From assembly GCF_001314995.1 (NCBI RefSeq), contig NZ_CP012938.1, positions 1,116,001 to 1,180,000 of the forward strand: DNA of 64,000 bases, in the 5' to 3' direction. The notes beneath the pieces are model-generated. The model saw only the letters and a list, made by a program, of their open reading frames with translations, had not been told where the DNA came from and did no database searches. Below, piece after piece: positions 27,942 to 40,517 of the stretch. How positions within the stretch are numbered: position 1 is the stretch's first letter; every line of letters begins with the position of its first letter. Made by a program: the position numbers and the translations under genes. This DNA is from Bacteroides ovatus. Its GTDB lineage: Bacteria; Bacteroidota; Bacteroidia; Bacteroidales; Bacteroidaceae.

Positions 27942-28663
27942 TTCTTTTTCTTTCGTCTTGATACGAAAGAAAAAGAACCAAAAAGAAAGAATCAAGGCTG
28001 CGTTTTTCCGGCTACTCCGGTGCTTCCTCCGGCTAAAGGGCAGAAACTCGCTACGCTCAAACAGTCTGCCCTTTTTAACGCCGGAGAAACCACCTGCGCT
28101 TGACGCCGGAAAAACGAGGCCGGAAGACCTGCGGGTGGAAGCCTTACAATGTGGGAAGCTTTATTATTAAAAAACTCACCATATAAAAAGAGGACATAGA
28201 ATAAAAGGCTAATAGAATGATAACCGATGTAGCCTATGTAGTATAAAGAGACTTATGAAAGGTTTATACCCCTTATAAAAAAGCTTTGCTATATAAAAGT
28301 CGCAGACGTTATACGACTCAATATAGCAAAGCAGAACAATATATAATAAAACTATTAACGATATAACAGCAACTCACCAAAGCAATATCAGACATATCGC
28401 ACGGCTCCCCCCACAACCCTATCCAGAACAGCTTCCCCACAAACCTACTCTACAACATTCAAGCAGCAACACCCACCCCGCCAGGTTCCCCGGCCTACTT
28501 TTTTCTCCGTCAGGCGAGCGCCCATAACGGAGCGTTAAGAAGGGCAGACTGTTTGAGCGTAGCGAGTTTCTGCCCTTTAGCGAAGTGAAGGAAGCGAGTA
28601 GGAGAAAAAAGTCAGCCTTGAATTTTTCTTTGCTTCTTTCTTTTGTTTCAAGACAAAAGAAAG
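27942..28663. repeat. 0.7-kb intergenic element with long inverted ends
   Basis: Outer hairpins lie at 27942-27977 (15-bp perfect stem, loop CTTGAT) and 28636-28663 (11-bp perfect stem). Inside them is an inverted repeat: 28032-28080 and 28533-28581 are reverse complements with one mismatch, and weaker complementarity continues on both sides to roughly 27975-28140 and 28470-28640. Each core arm is itself flanked by GGGCAGA/TCTGCCC. The AT-rich centre carries a further hairpin (GCTTTGCTATAT 28283-28294 with ATATAGCAAAGC 28321-28332). No gene in the 28000-28670 interval; no transposase. Confidence 0.8.
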
Positions 28664-28671
28664 ATGATTAA

Positions 28672-29568
28672 TTACTTCATGGATCCCCCTACAATATCCA
28701 GCAATTCGTTTGTAATCGCCTGCTGACGACTCTTATTGTACTGCTTCGTCAAATCCTGGATCAGCTCGTTTGCGTTGTCCGTAGCCACTTGCATAGCCAA
28801 CGTACGTGCAGCATGTTCCGAAGCATTGGAGTCAACAGCGGCAGTAAAAATCTTCTGGCTCAATACAGTGGGGATTAAGCTCGCGATTAATTCCTCTGCG
28901 TTCGGTTCGATGATATAATCATTGGCAATCTCGTTCTCCTGTACCTCCTCTTCATTCTCTCTGTCCTCTTCACTTACGACGTTCGTCAGATTAATGGGGA
29001 GATACGTCTCACGAAGAAGAATCTGTACCCCCATTGATTTGAAGTGATGATAGATTATTTCCACCCGGTCCACTTCGCCTGCTACATACAGATCCATCAG
29101 TCGGTGAGCCAGTTCGGCAGCCTCCTGATACGTTGGTTTGTCGGAGAGCGTTGAAGAAACCTCCTGCGGTTTGAAACCCATCCGTTTGGCCGCTTCATCC
29201 ACCTTCTTGCCTACCGGGAATATCAAGATATTATCCTGTCCTAAAGTACGGAATTCCCCGATAGTCTGCATCATCATTTTGATGACATTGGCGTTGAAAG
29301 CACCACAAAGAGAAGTGTTCGAAGAAAAAACAACGATTGCTACACGCTTCACTTCACGCTCCTGCACATAAGGAGATTCGATAGGCAGGTCCGCACTTAG
29401 GAAGTTAGTCAGAATCTTGTTCAACTTCTTCTGATAAGGCAGCATATTCTCAATGGCTCCTTGTGCCTTGTGTAATTTGGCAGAAGCCACCATTTTCATT
29501 GCTGAAGTGATTTTTCGGGTACTCTTGACCGAATTTATTCTGGTTTTTACTTCTTTCAGTGAAGCCAT
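28672..29568 (-). CDS. atpG: ATP synthase F1 subunit gamma
   Basis: 298 residues, the rotor shaft of F1. Starts MASLKEVKTRINSVKSTRKI with MKMVASAKLHKAQ, the standard N-terminal coiled coil, and ends ...QQAITNELLDIVGG, the C-terminal partner helix. A Glu-rich insert (about 205-220, EEDRENEEEVQENE) fits a Bacteroidetes-type extension. Last gene of the operon, 81 bp after atpA with an AT-rich repeat (AATTAAAAATTAA twice) in between. Confidence 0.97.
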   Translation of the reverse strand: MASLKEVKTRINSVKSTRKITSAMKMVASAKLHKAQGAIENMLPYQKKLNKILTNFLSADLPIESPYVQEREVKRVAIVVFSSNTSLCGAFNANVIKMMMQTIGEFRTLGQDNILIFPVGKKVDEAAKRMGFKPQEVSSTLSDKPTYQEAAELAHRLMDLYVAGEVDRVEIIYHHFKSMGVQILLRETYLPINLTNVVSEEDRENEEEVQENEIANDYIIEPNAEELIASLIPTVLSQKIFTAAVDSNASEHAARTLAMQVATDNANELIQDLTKQYNKSRQQAITNELLDIVGGSMK

Positions 29569-29649
29569 AGTGATAATTAAAAATTAATAATTAAAAATTA
29601 AAGGGCGATCTGATTTATAAAAAAGCCAATCAGATAAATCAATGACCGA

Positions 29650-31233
29650 TTAGATAAATTGTTTAGTGACCATGGCGGCAGTCTCTTCGATAGCCTTAAT
29701 CACATTATCATCAATCACACCCGTTTTCAATACATCCAATACATCCTCCTGATGATTCAGTTGCAGCGATTCGATGAAGCTACGTTCAAAGTCCTGCACC
29801 TTATCCAGAGGAACATCGTGGAGCAGTCCGTGTGTACCACAGTAGAGAATAGCAATCTGCTGTTCTACGGGCATCGGGCTGTATTGAGGCTGAATCAACA
29901 GCTGGCCGTTCTTACGTCCCTTGTCAATCGTCAATGCGGTAATCGGGTCCATGTCGCTACTGAACTTGGAGAACGCTTCCAGTTCACGATACTGTGCCTG
30001 GTCGATCTTCAATGTTCCCGCCACTTTCTTCATAGCCTTAATCTGCGCGTTACCACCTACACGGGATACAGAGATACCGACGTTGATAGCCGGACGCGTA
30101 CCCTGGTTGAACAAGTCAGTTTCAAGGAATATCTGTCCGTCGGTGATAGAAATCACGTTCGTCGGGATATAAGCCGATACGTCACCAGCCTGCGTTTCGA
30201 TGATAGGCAATGCCGTGAGCGAACCACCGCCTTTGACAATTCCCTTCAGACTTTCCGGAAGATCGTTCATTTCGCGAGCCACTTCCTCCTGACTGATAAT
30301 CTTGGCAGCACGTTCCAACAGACGGGAGTGCAGATAGAAGATATCACCCGGATAAGCCTCACGACCTGATGGACGGCGAAGAATCAGAGAAACCTCACGA
30401 TAAGCTACCGCCTGCTTGGAAAGGTCATCATAAACCACCAACGCATGACGACCGGTATCACGGAAATACTCGCCAATGGCAGCACCCGCAAAAGGAGCGT
30501 AATACTGCAATGCAGCCGGATCACCAGCCGTAGCAGCCACCACAATCGTGTAGTCCAGTGCTCCGTACTCACGAAGCGTATTAACGATAGAAGCAACGGT
30601 AGAACCCTTCTGACCGATAGCCACATAAATACAATATACAGGATCACCTGCCAGGAAGTTACTGCGCTGGTTGATAATCGTATCAATAGCGATGGCAGTC
30701 TTTCCCGTCTGGCGGTCGCCGATAATCAACTCACGCTGTCCGCGACCGATAGGAATCATGGCGTCTACCGCCTTCAATCCCGTCTGCAACGGTTGGTTCA
30801 CAGGCTGACGGTAGATTACCCCCGGAGCTTTCCGTTCCAATGGCATATCATACAGTTCGCCACCAACCAGCCCCTTGCCGTCGAGCGGTTCGCCCAGCGG
30901 GTCGATCACACGTCCCAGCATGCCCTCTCCTACACGGATGGAGGCGATACGTTTGGTACGCTTCACGACGAATCCCTCTTTGATCTTGTCCGTCGGACCC
31001 AACAGCACAGCACCCACGTTGTCCTCTTCGAGGTTCATCACGATTGCTTTGATACCATTGTCAAACTCCAGCAATTCATTGGCTTCGGCATTTCGCAATC
31101 CATAGATACGCACTACGCCGTCGCTCACCTGGAGCACCGTACCGATTTCGTCAAGTTGCACATTGGCGTTGATTCCTTCGAGCTGCTTGCGCAATATATC
31201 AGATACTTCGCTTACTTTTATATTTTCAGACAT
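29650..31233 (-). CDS. atpA: ATP synthase F1 subunit alpha
   Basis: 527 residues. Walker [16 protein letters not shown] (about 170-184), visible Arg-finger region ([11 protein letters not shown]), and the N-terminal beta-barrel ([22 protein letters not shown]). Its start ATG overlaps the atpH stop by one base. Forms the noncatalytic nucleotide-binding half of the hexamer. Confidence 0.98.
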   Translation of the reverse strand: MSENIKVSEVSDILRKQLEGINANVQLDEIGTVLQVSDGVVRIYGLRNAEANELLEFDNGIKAIVMNLEEDNVGAVLLGPTDKIKEGFVVKRTKRIASIRVGEGMLGRVIDPLGEPLDGKGLVGGELYDMPLERKAPGVIYRQPVNQPLQTGLKAVDAMIPIGRGQRELIIGDRQTGKTAIAIDTIINQRSNFLAGDPVYCIYVAIGQKGSTVASIVNTLREYGALDYTIVVAATAGDPAALQYYAPFAGAAIGEYFRDTGRHALVVYDDLSKQAVAYREVSLILRRPSGREAYPGDIFYLHSRLLERAAKIISQEEVAREMNDLPESLKGIVKGGGSLTALPIIETQAGDVSAYIPTNVISITDGQIFLETDLFNQGTRPAINVGISVSRVGGNAQIKAMKKVAGTLKIDQAQYRELEAFSKFSSDMDPITALTIDKGRKNGQLLIQPQYSPMPVEQQIAILYCGTHGLLHDVPLDKVQDFERSFIESLQLNHQEDVLDVLKTGVIDDNVIKAIEETAAMVTKQFI

Positions 31234-31793
31234 TATACAATTCTCCTATTCTTATCAATAAATTGTTGTTTCACTCGCTTCAACTGCGTGGCAACGCTTG
31301 CATCCAGTCGGTAGTCGTTGACATCGAAGATAAATCCGCCTTCGATCGAAGGATCTATCACCGTTTCGAGTTCCATCTGGGCGTGCAAGATATGCTCTGC
31401 TGCGGAACGAATCCGGTTTTCCGTTTCCTTATTGACGGGAACGGCTGTAATGAGCTTACCCACTCCGATATGCTTCAGCTTCCGGTAGAGATCCAGATAC
31501 ATCAGGCTGATAAATTGCAGATAGCCTTCACGCCTGTTTCGCAGTACCAAAGTGATAAAACGGACAAACTCTCTGGTCGATTTTCCGTCACCGTCGGCAG
31601 CCGTGCAGACTAACGCCAACTTTTCCTTCGTTGTGATGACCGGATTATCAAGTGCTTCGCGCAAACCGGGCTGTTCACAAAAACTGTGCGACAGCGTCAG
31701 GAACTCCTGATATAACCTGTCCTCCAGACCTTTTTCCTGTGCATATTCAATGATGGCTTTTGCATAACGCATTGAGAGTATTCCGACTTCCAT
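31233..31793 (-). CDS. atpH: ATP synthase F1 subunit delta
   Basis: 186 residues of the OSCP/delta family, linking F1 to the peripheral stalk: helical N-terminal domain ([14 protein letters not shown]) and the C-terminal signature [22 protein letters not shown]. Overlaps atpA by one base and lies 5 bp after atpF. Confidence 0.95.
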   Translation of the reverse strand: MEVGILSMRYAKAIIEYAQEKGLEDRLYQEFLTLSHSFCEQPGLREALDNPVITTKEKLALVCTAADGDGKSTREFVRFITLVLRNRREGYLQFISLMYLDLYRKLKHIGVGKLITAVPVNKETENRIRSAAEHILHAQMELETVIDPSIEGGFIFDVNDYRLDASVATQLKRVKQQFIDKNRRIV

Positions 31794-31798
31794 CTTCC

Positions 31799-32302
31799 TT
31801 AGTTCTTATTCGGGGTTAGTACTTCATCCAGCATACGGTCGATCATGCCCATCTGTGCTTCCTTGTCCTCAAGACTCTTGCGGAGCACTTTCTCGGCGAT
31901 GTCCACAGAAAGCACGGCTACCTGGCGACGGATGTCGCGGATGGCTTCGTCTTTCTCTATCTGGATTTGTTGTTTCACCGCATCCAGTTCTTTTTGTGCG
32001 GCAATTTCGGCTTGTTTACGGGCCTCGTGAACAATCTTGTCACGTTCTTCCATTGCTTCCCTCAAGATGCGTCCTTGTTCTTTGTTGGCGGCAGCCACCA
32101 ATGCGTCGCCTTCCTCTTTCAGTTTAGACAACTGGGCATTAGCCTCTCTCGCCACCTCCAAAGACTGGTCGATATAGGTCTTACGACCCTCCACCATCTT
32201 GATGATGACGGGAAAGCCGTATTTCGCCAATATCACGAACACAATCCCGAATGAGAGAAACATCCAGAACAGCAGGCCACTATCAGGTAATAGTAATGAC
32301 AT
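31799..32302 (-). CDS. atpF: ATP synthase Fo subunit b
   Basis: 167 residues: one N-terminal membrane helix ([19 protein letters not shown]) followed by a long charged coiled coil, the peripheral stalk. Has the hydrophobic-charged pattern of the b/b' family ([24 protein letters not shown]). Confidence 0.95.
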   Translation of the reverse strand: MSLLLPDSGLLFWMFLSFGIVFVILAKYGFPVIIKMVEGRKTYIDQSLEVAREANAQLSKLKEEGDALVAAANKEQGRILREAMEERDKIVHEARKQAEIAAQKELDAVKQQIQIEKDEAIRDIRRQVAVLSVDIAEKVLRKSLEDKEAQMGMIDRMLDEVLTPNKN

Positions 32303-32404
32303 AATCTTTATTTACGATTTTACGATTTACAATTTACGATTTCGCGGCTGATCATGATTTGAAACATGGTTCACGCCTGCGAAATTCGCTTGTTATATAC
32401 CTGA

Positions 32405-32683
<279 letters not shown>

Positions 32684-32770
32684 TTATATTTTCTCTTGTT
32701 TATTATTTAATCATTCATTCCGCGCGTTTATTCCGTATTCTTTTTATCAACGTTTTCACCGCGTTTCATT

Positions 32771-33913
32771 TCAATTTTCTTCAGCTTTCACTTTGGCACC
32801 TTCCTGTGCCAGACCGATAAACACTGCCGACAACATCGTAAATACGTAAGCCTGGATGAAAGCAACCAACAACTCAAGCGCATTCATAAAGATGTTGAAC
32901 AATACAGAAGCCACCGTCAGCGTGCCGTTCAGTGCAGGCCCCATGCTTGCCGAGATAAAGATCAGGCAGGTAAGCACCAGCATCGCCATGTGTCCCGCCA
33001 GCATATTGGCAAAAAGACGAATCATCAAAGCAAACGGTTTCGTAAAGATTCCGAAGAACTCGATGAATGGCATCATCGGTACAGGCACTTTCAGCCACCA
33101 AGGTACATCAGGCCAGAAAATATCCTTCCAGTAATGTTTCGAACCGAAGATATTCACTGCCAGGAACGTGCAGACTGCAAGCACCATAGTGATAGCGATA
33201 TTTCCCGTCACGTTCGCACCTCCGGGGAAGAACGGAATCAATCCCATCATGTTATTGATAAAGATGAAAAAGAACGCTGTCAGCAGATACGGTGCAAACT
33301 TCCGGTAGTTGGGTCCTACACAACTCTTGATAATATCGTCGTTCACCATCATGATGAACATCTCCATGAATCCGATAAATCCTCCCGGCGCTTTCGCTCC
33401 TTGCGGACGTTTTCTGTACCAGTGTGACACGCTCAATACGATGATGAGCAACAACACGCTGTTGAACAGCAAAGCAAATGTCACTTTCGTGATGGAAATA
33501 TCCCACGGGCGGACCTGTTCGCCTGCCGCATTATACTCTACCAGTTTGCCCTCGTACTTACTTCCTTCGGGAGCGATGGAAAGTCCTTCATAAGTCCCTC
33601 CATTCTCTTCGAGACGGGAAGAAAGGAACGTGTGCCAACCTGTAGTGCTACTATAAACAATAATAGGTAATGGTATAGTAATGTGCGTGTTACCCCACGT
33701 CGTAATATGCCATTCGTAGGAGTCGCCGATATGACCGAACACAATTTCTTTCACATCCACCGTGTTCTCCTGTTCCTCTTTCGGAGTAATCTCGTCCTGC
33801 GTCTGTTGTGACACCGCTTCCCCCTCCTGTTCCTGTGCAAGAACCGGCAAGCTGACTGCCGCCATGAGGCAGAACAGAATCAACGGAGCTACTATGTTAT
33901 GCAACTGTTTCAT
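32771..33913 (-). CDS. atpB: ATP synthase Fo subunit a
   Basis: 380 residues, longer than the roughly 270 of E. coli because of a cleavable signal peptide (MKQLHNIVAPLILFCLMAAV...VLA) and a periplasmic extension (about 30-120, Glu/Gln-rich), a Bacteroidetes feature. The core has the conserved Arg in ALMIRLFANMLAGHM and the C-terminal helix VAFIQAYVFTML. Overlaps the upstream small membrane gene by 17 bp. Confidence 0.96.
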   Translation of the reverse strand: MKQLHNIVAPLILFCLMAAVSLPVLAQEQEGEAVSQQTQDEITPKEEQENTVDVKEIVFGHIGDSYEWHITTWGNTHITIPLPIIVYSSTTGWHTFLSSRLEENGGTYEGLSIAPEGSKYEGKLVEYNAAGEQVRPWDISITKVTFALLFNSVLLLIIVLSVSHWYRKRPQGAKAPGGFIGFMEMFIMMVNDDIIKSCVGPNYRKFAPYLLTAFFFIFINNMMGLIPFFPGGANVTGNIAITMVLAVCTFLAVNIFGSKHYWKDIFWPDVPWWLKVPVPMMPFIEFFGIFTKPFALMIRLFANMLAGHMAMLVLTCLIFISASMGPALNGTLTVASVLFNIFMNALELLVAFIQAYVFTMLSAVFIGLAQEGAKVKAEEN

Positions 33914-34331
33914 TTTTCTTCTTATTTTTCTTTTTCCGTTTCTGATTCAACTCAAAAGAGAAGAAGAACCAGGTTTCGAATACCAGATATATCAAATAGA
34001 ACAAGATAAACGTCAGCAGAAAGGCTCTGGCTTCTTCGCGAACGGCAAGACAATAAATCAATACCAGAATCAGCGAAAGAATCATTTTTATCATCTTCGT
34101 TGCCAGATACAACAGTAACATTCTCTGTGGAGCATGCCGACGGCAAGCGTCGAAAGCATAAATGCTAAACAGCCCGAAGAAGTAAAAATAGATCGGAATA
34201 AACGGATACCCTCCGAAATAATGCCCCGGCAAAGCGAAGTGTAGAATGACAGCTCCGAGTGCCCCGCTAATTACCGCAAATAAGGTATGCCACCAAATAA
34301 AATTCCGTTTAGTTTTACTAATATTCACCAT
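33897..34331 (-). CDS. Small membrane protein in the atp operon, atpI-like position
   Basis: 144 residues with four predicted helices (LFAVISGALGAVILHFAL; IYFYFFGLFSIYAF; MIKMILSLILVLIYCLAV; FILFYLIYLVFETWFFF) and a Lys-rich tail (KRKKKNKKK). Lies between atpC and atpB, where AtpI is found in other operons, and overlaps atpB. AtpI family membership cannot be confirmed by eye; a role in Fo assembly is inferred from position. Confidence 0.75.
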   Translation of the reverse strand: MVNISKTKRNFIWWHTLFAVISGALGAVILHFALPGHYFGGYPFIPIYFYFFGLFSIYAFDACRRHAPQRMLLLYLATKMIKMILSLILVLIYCLAVREEARAFLLTFILFYLIYLVFETWFFFSFELNQKRKKKNKKKNETVA

Positions 34332-34414
34332 GTTACTGTGTTTTTCTGTAAGATTATAACCTCGTTTTTTTCATTTTTTTAATGCTTAGTCTTTGTGCCG
34401 GTGAGGAGTTTCCG

Positions 34415-34663
34415 TCAGGAAACACAGGCAGAAACCGTACCGTCACTCATTTCGACAAAACCGCCCTGAATATCCATCGTGTGCTCTTCTCCGTCCATCG
34501 TCGTGTAACTCAACGTTCCCGCTTTCAACGACGAAACAATGGGCGCATGCCCGGGGAGAATAGAAAACGAACCGATCATTCCCGGCAATGTGACAATCTT
34601 CACATTTCCGTCGAATATGCTCTTTTCGGGCGATACTATACTCAAATGCAGTTCTTTCATCAT
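34415..34663 (-). CDS. atpC: ATP synthase F1 subunit epsilon
   Basis: 82 residues, only the N-terminal beta-sandwich (MKELHLSIVSPEKSIFDGNV...IGSFSILPGHAPIVSSL). It lacks the C-terminal helical hairpin that inhibits ATPase in E. coli, as in other Bacteroidetes; regulation by the C-terminal helices is thus absent. 9 bp after atpD. Confidence 0.94.
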   Translation of the reverse strand: MMKELHLSIVSPEKSIFDGNVKIVTLPGMIGSFSILPGHAPIVSSLKAGTLSYTTMDGEEHTMDIQGGFVEMSDGTVSACVS

Positions 34664-34672
34664 GCTATCTTT

Positions 34673-36866
<2,194 letters not shown>

Positions 36867-38036
36867 ATGATGAAGAAAATACTGTTACTCGGTTCTGGCG
36901 AACTAGGAAAAGAATTTGTAATTTCAGCTCAACGTAAAGGCCAGCACATCATTGCTTGCGACTCCTATGCAGGAGCACCGGCTATGCAAGTGGCCGATGA
37001 ATTTGAAGTATTCGACATGCTGAACGGTGAAGAGCTGGAACGCGTGGTGAAGAAACACCACCCGGACATTATCGTTCCGGAGATTGAAGCAATCCGTACA
37101 GAACGTTTATACGACTTCGAAAAAGAAGGCATTCAGGTAGTTCCCAGCGCTCGTGCTGTGAACTTCACCATGAACCGTAAAGCCATTCGCGACCTTGCCG
37201 CCCAAGAACTCGGACTGAAAACAGCCAAATACTTCTATGCCAAAACCCTGGAAGAACTGAAAGAAGCTGCCGACAAAATAGGTTTCCCTTGTGTCGTTAA
37301 ACCGTTGATGTCTTCTTCCGGCAAAGGACAATCGCTCGTGAAGAGTGCCGACGAACTCGAACACGCCTGGGAATACGGATGCAGTGGCAGCCGTGGCGAT
37401 ATTCGCGAACTTATCATTGAAGAATTCATCAAGTTCGACAGCGAAATCACCCTGCTCACCGTTACCCAAAAAAACGGCCCTACCCTCTTCTGCCCTCCCA
37501 TCGGACACGTGCAGAAAGGTGGCGACTACCGCGAAAGTTTCCAGCCTGCACACATTGATCCCGCCCATTTGAAAGAAGCGGAAGAGATGGCGGAGAAAGT
37601 AACCCGTGCCCTCACAGGTGCAGGACTTTGGGGAGTTGAGTTCTTCCTAAGCCATGATAATGGAGTCTATTTCTCCGAACTCTCTCCTCGTCCGCATGAC
37701 ACAGGTATGGTGACACTGGCGGGCACACAAAACCTGAATGAATTTGAATTGCATCTGCGTGCCGTACTCGGTCTGCCCATTCCCGGCATCAAACAAGAAC
37801 GGATAGGCGCAAGCGCTGTGATCCTTTCCCCGATTGCCAGCCAGGAACGTCCTCAATATCGCGGACTAGAAGAAGTGACCAAAGAAGAAGATACTTATCT
37901 CCGCATTTTCGGCAAACCGTTTACACGTGTCAACCGCCGTATGGGTGTGGTACTTTGTTATGCTCCGCTTGATTCTGATTTGGATGCGTTGCGCGACAAG
38001 GCTAAGAGAATTGCAGAGAAAGTAGAAGTTCATTAA
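36867..38036 (+). CDS. purT: Phosphoribosylglycinamide formyltransferase 2 (formate-dependent)
   Basis: 389 residues, ATP-grasp enzyme formylating GAR with formate and ATP. N-terminal preATP-grasp ([19 protein letters not shown]), [17 protein letters not shown] glycine-rich loop, then ATP-grasp metal ligands in [25 protein letters not shown]. Uses formate directly, complementing the fhs route earlier in the window. Followed 21 bp later by a GNAT gene. Confidence 0.97.
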   Translation: MMKKILLLGSGELGKEFVISAQRKGQHIIACDSYAGAPAMQVADEFEVFDMLNGEELERVVKKHHPDIIVPEIEAIRTERLYDFEKEGIQVVPSARAVNFTMNRKAIRDLAAQELGLKTAKYFYAKTLEELKEAADKIGFPCVVKPLMSSSGKGQSLVKSADELEHAWEYGCSGSRGDIRELIIEEFIKFDSEITLLTVTQKNGPTLFCPPIGHVQKGGDYRESFQPAHIDPAHLKEAEEMAEKVTRALTGAGLWGVEFFLSHDNGVYFSELSPRPHDTGMVTLAGTQNLNEFELHLRAVLGLPIPGIKQERIGASAVILSPIASQERPQYRGLEEVTKEEDTYLRIFGKPFTRVNRRMGVVLCYAPLDSDLDALRDKAKRIAEKVEVH

Positions 38037-38057
38037 TACAAGAAATTCAGAGATAAG

Positions 38058-38528
38058 ATGAATAAAATCCGCCAAGTAAACCTGTCTGATATTCCAGCAC
38101 TGCAAGAGCTATATCAGCATACAGTTCTGACTGTGAACCGAAAAGATTATACAGCCGAAGAAGTAGCAGATTGGGCTTCGTGCGGAGACGATACGTCACA
38201 CTGGAATGAGCTTTTCGAAGAACAACATTATGTGGTTGCAGAAAATGAAGAAGGCGTGATTGTAGGCTTTGGCTCTGTAAACGATGACGGATATATGCAC
38301 ACGCTGTTCGTTCACAAGGACTTTCAGCATCAAGGTGTCGCAACATCTTTGTATAAGCATCTCGAAGCATATGCACGAGAAAGAGGTGCGAAAAGATTAA
38401 CATCGGAAGTTAGCATCACGGCAAAACCATTTTTTGAAAAACAAGGTTTTCAGGTCGATGAAGAGCAAAAGCGGAAAGCTAATCAAATGTGTCTCACCAA
38501 TTATAAGATGAGCAAGCAGCTCTGTTAA
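38058..38528 (+). CDS. GNAT-family N-acetyltransferase
   Basis: 156 residues, acetyl-CoA binding motif A seen as LFVHKDFQHQGVATSLYKHLE (the Q-x-x-G-x-A type loop). Acceptor unknown. Probably co-transcribed with purT; closed by a strong terminator downstream. Confidence 0.85.
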   Translation: MNKIRQVNLSDIPALQELYQHTVLTVNRKDYTAEEVADWASCGDDTSHWNELFEEQHYVVAENEEGVIVGFGSVNDDGYMHTLFVHKDFQHQGVATSLYKHLEAYARERGAKRLTSEVSITAKPFFEKQGFQVDEEQKRKANQMCLTNYKMSKQLC

Positions 38529-38609
38529 TCACATCTAATCATTTCTAAGATGAAAACATAGAAGAAAGCTCATTTGCAGATAAAGAAAGTCTTATTTTAT
38601 ATAAGAAGA

Positions 38610-38655
38610 ACTCCAGCTATGGTGACGGATAAAGTTACATTAGCTGGAGTTTTTC
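38610..38655 (+). terminator. Terminator of purT-GNAT
   Basis: ACTCCAGCTA (38610-38619) pairs with TAGCTGGAGT (38641-38650) around a 21-nt loop, followed by TTTTCTTTTT. Confidence 0.85.
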
Positions 38656-38680
38656 TTTTTAACTTCATGAAATGAAAACG

Positions 38681-39832
38681 TCATTTCTTACTCAAGAAAC
38701 GTTTAGCCAAATATTTACGTATTGGTTCATCATACAGCTTCAAACACAGATAAGCAAGAATAATACTCAAAATAAAGACACACAAAGCTACGTGCCAGGT
38801 TTCACCTAACGTGTAGAGTTGATTCTCAATCAGCCATGCATAGAACAGATACATCAACGGATAATGTATCACATAAACCGGATAAGATATATCTCCCAAA
38901 AACTTACATATCTTTGTCGATTGCTTGTCCGTGGTGGTGCCCGACGCTCCTATCCACAGAATGATAGGGAAAGCCACAATCACGCAAAACGCTTCATAAA
39001 CACCATTCATGCAAAGCGGCTCCAACCCTTCCAGATAAGGAACAGAGAACAGGGCAATCAGCGCAATAGTACATATCCAAAATGCACCTTTCACCTTCAT
39101 AGGCTTGAAATTGCGCGACATAAGCATACCCAACGAAAAAGGGAAAAGCATACGCAAGGAACCGCCCAAAAAGTTAACCCCATCCAGCGTCCAGCCCACT
39201 CCTATGTTTCCATAAGTGGAGACATTAAAAACAGCAAACGCCGCCAACGCTACGCCCAGCAACACCACAAACACCGTCAGTGCCTTGTTGGACAAGCGGC
39301 GAATGAACAACGCATACAGGATATTGCCGATATACTCAAAAAACAATGACCAGCAAGGACCATTCAACGGAAACATCTCACCGTTGCCACGAACTTCGTA
39401 CCCAACACCCGGCATGGCAGGAATGAAGAAGATCGTACAAAGCAGAGACAACATTATCATGGAGATAGCTATGTGCGTCCCGTCCCATTGCACACTCCCC
39501 TGAATACAGAACGTGATAGCACCGAGAACGGCACCCATAATGACCATCGGATGAAGACGTATCAATCGGCGTTTAAAGAAATCTTTCATGGTGAGACTTT
39601 TACCCCAACGGTCGTCGTAAGCATAACCGATCACAAAACCCGAAAGGATAAAAAAGAAATCCACGGCTAAATATCCGTGATTCAGAGTTTCAATAGCGCT
39701 ATTACTGGCAAAAGCGAAGCCCTCGAATACGTGATACCATATCACCATAAGAGCCGCCACACCGCGAAGTCCGTCAAGAAGATCATAATGCGCCTTGGTG
39801 TCTGAAAAAGCTGAAGCAGAAATGTTCGACAT
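38681..39832 (-). CDS. Acyltransferase family 3 membrane protein
   Basis: 383 residues from ATG 39832. A longer frame begins with TTG at 39871, but that codon lies in a -7 promoter box, so it cannot be used. Ten or so membrane helices; N-terminal DLLDGLRGVAALMVIWYHVFEG and AVDFFFILSGFVIGYAY are the acyltransferase-3 (OafA/NodX) marks. Likely O-acylates a surface glycan or lipid; acceptor unknown. Confidence 0.9.
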   Translation of the reverse strand: MSNISASAFSDTKAHYDLLDGLRGVAALMVIWYHVFEGFAFASNSAIETLNHGYLAVDFFFILSGFVIGYAYDDRWGKSLTMKDFFKRRLIRLHPMVIMGAVLGAITFCIQGSVQWDGTHIAISMIMLSLLCTIFFIPAMPGVGYEVRGNGEMFPLNGPCWSLFFEYIGNILYALFIRRLSNKALTVFVVLLGVALAAFAVFNVSTYGNIGVGWTLDGVNFLGGSLRMLFPFSLGMLMSRNFKPMKVKGAFWICTIALIALFSVPYLEGLEPLCMNGVYEAFCVIVAFPIILWIGASGTTTDKQSTKICKFLGDISYPVYVIHYPLMYLFYAWLIENQLYTLGETWHVALCVFILSIILAYLCLKLYDEPIRKYLAKRFLSKK

Positions 39833-39868
39833 TTGTTTTTCTATTAGTAAGTTAGTATTTTCAGAAGG

Positions 39869-39876
39869 CAAAGATA
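39869..39876 (-). promoter_or_regulatory. -7 box of the acyltransferase gene
   Basis: Minus-strand TATCTTTG, 37 bp upstream of the ATG at 39832; it separates the gene from the operon upstream. Confidence 0.65.
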
Positions 39877-39929
39877 CGGTTTGCGCTACGAAGTTTCTTT
39901 GCTCTAAAGCAAAAAAGCCCTGCTAATCG

Positions 39930-40493
39930 CTATTTTTTAGCACGTACCCGACTAAGGGTATAGATGGAAATGCCCAGAAAAGCAGCCACATATTTCAGCT
40001 TCACTCGGTTTATTAATCCGGGATAGCGACGGTTGAACTGTTCGTAGCGTTCTTTGGGCGAAAGTTGGAGGCGCTCCACAAACATGTGGCTAAGCTCCTT
40101 ATTCACATTCTGATGCAGGATTCTTCCCCAGTTGGCTATGTCGATATATGTTTCGTAGAGGGCATTCAGCTTGTCGATGTGGATGACGTAGATTTTGCAA
40201 TCGGAAAGCGTTTCAACGCTTTCTACCGATGGTTGCTGATAGTAGAGCGAATCCATGCCGAACGTGACGTCGCCCTCCTGACTGAACCACGTAGTGGTGT
40301 CCTCTCCGTTGTGGTGGAATACGGAACGGGCGATGCCCTCTTCAATGAAATATACCAGGCGGTCTGTGACGCCTGCCTGAACGATACGGGTATCTTTGGG
40401 ATAATACCTTAATTCCATATTCGCCTGAAGCGCTTGAAGTGCTTCGTCGGAAACCGGATAGATTTGCCTGATTTTACGAATGATATTTTCCAT
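39930..40493 (-). CDS. Crp/Fnr-family transcriptional regulator, short C terminus
   Basis: 187 residues. Cyclic-nucleotide-binding type beta-roll (YYPKDTRIVQAGVTDRLVYFIEEGIARSVF) then a dimer helix and a short HTH (INRVKLKYVAAFLGISIYTLSRVRAKK). Such short-tailed members are common in Bacteroidetes; no FNR-like N-terminal cysteine cluster, so not an obvious iron-sulfur sensor. Lies 24 bp after the PagL-like gene, in the same operon. Confidence 0.88.
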   Translation of the reverse strand: MENIIRKIRQIYPVSDEALQALQANMELRYYPKDTRIVQAGVTDRLVYFIEEGIARSVFHHNGEDTTTWFSQEGDVTFGMDSLYYQQPSVESVETLSDCKIYVIHIDKLNALYETYIDIANWGRILHQNVNKELSHMFVERLQLSPKERYEQFNRRYPGLINRVKLKYVAAFLGISIYTLSRVRAKK

Positions 40494-40517
40494 TTGGGGG
40501 TAATGGCGTATTGGGGG

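Noticed and set aside
27850..28170. Open frame crossing the left half of the inverted-repeat element
   Set aside because: Made up of palindromic repeat sequence and the antisense of the helicase start; no support as a protein.
29569..29649. AT-rich repeat (AATTAAAAATTAA twice) between atpA and atpG
   Set aside because: Low-complexity spacer, also seen near 48527-48553; no promoter or structure inferred.
39833..39871. TTG start extending the acyltransferase gene by 13 codons
   Set aside because: The TTG lies within the TATCTTTG promoter box, so it would precede the transcription start.
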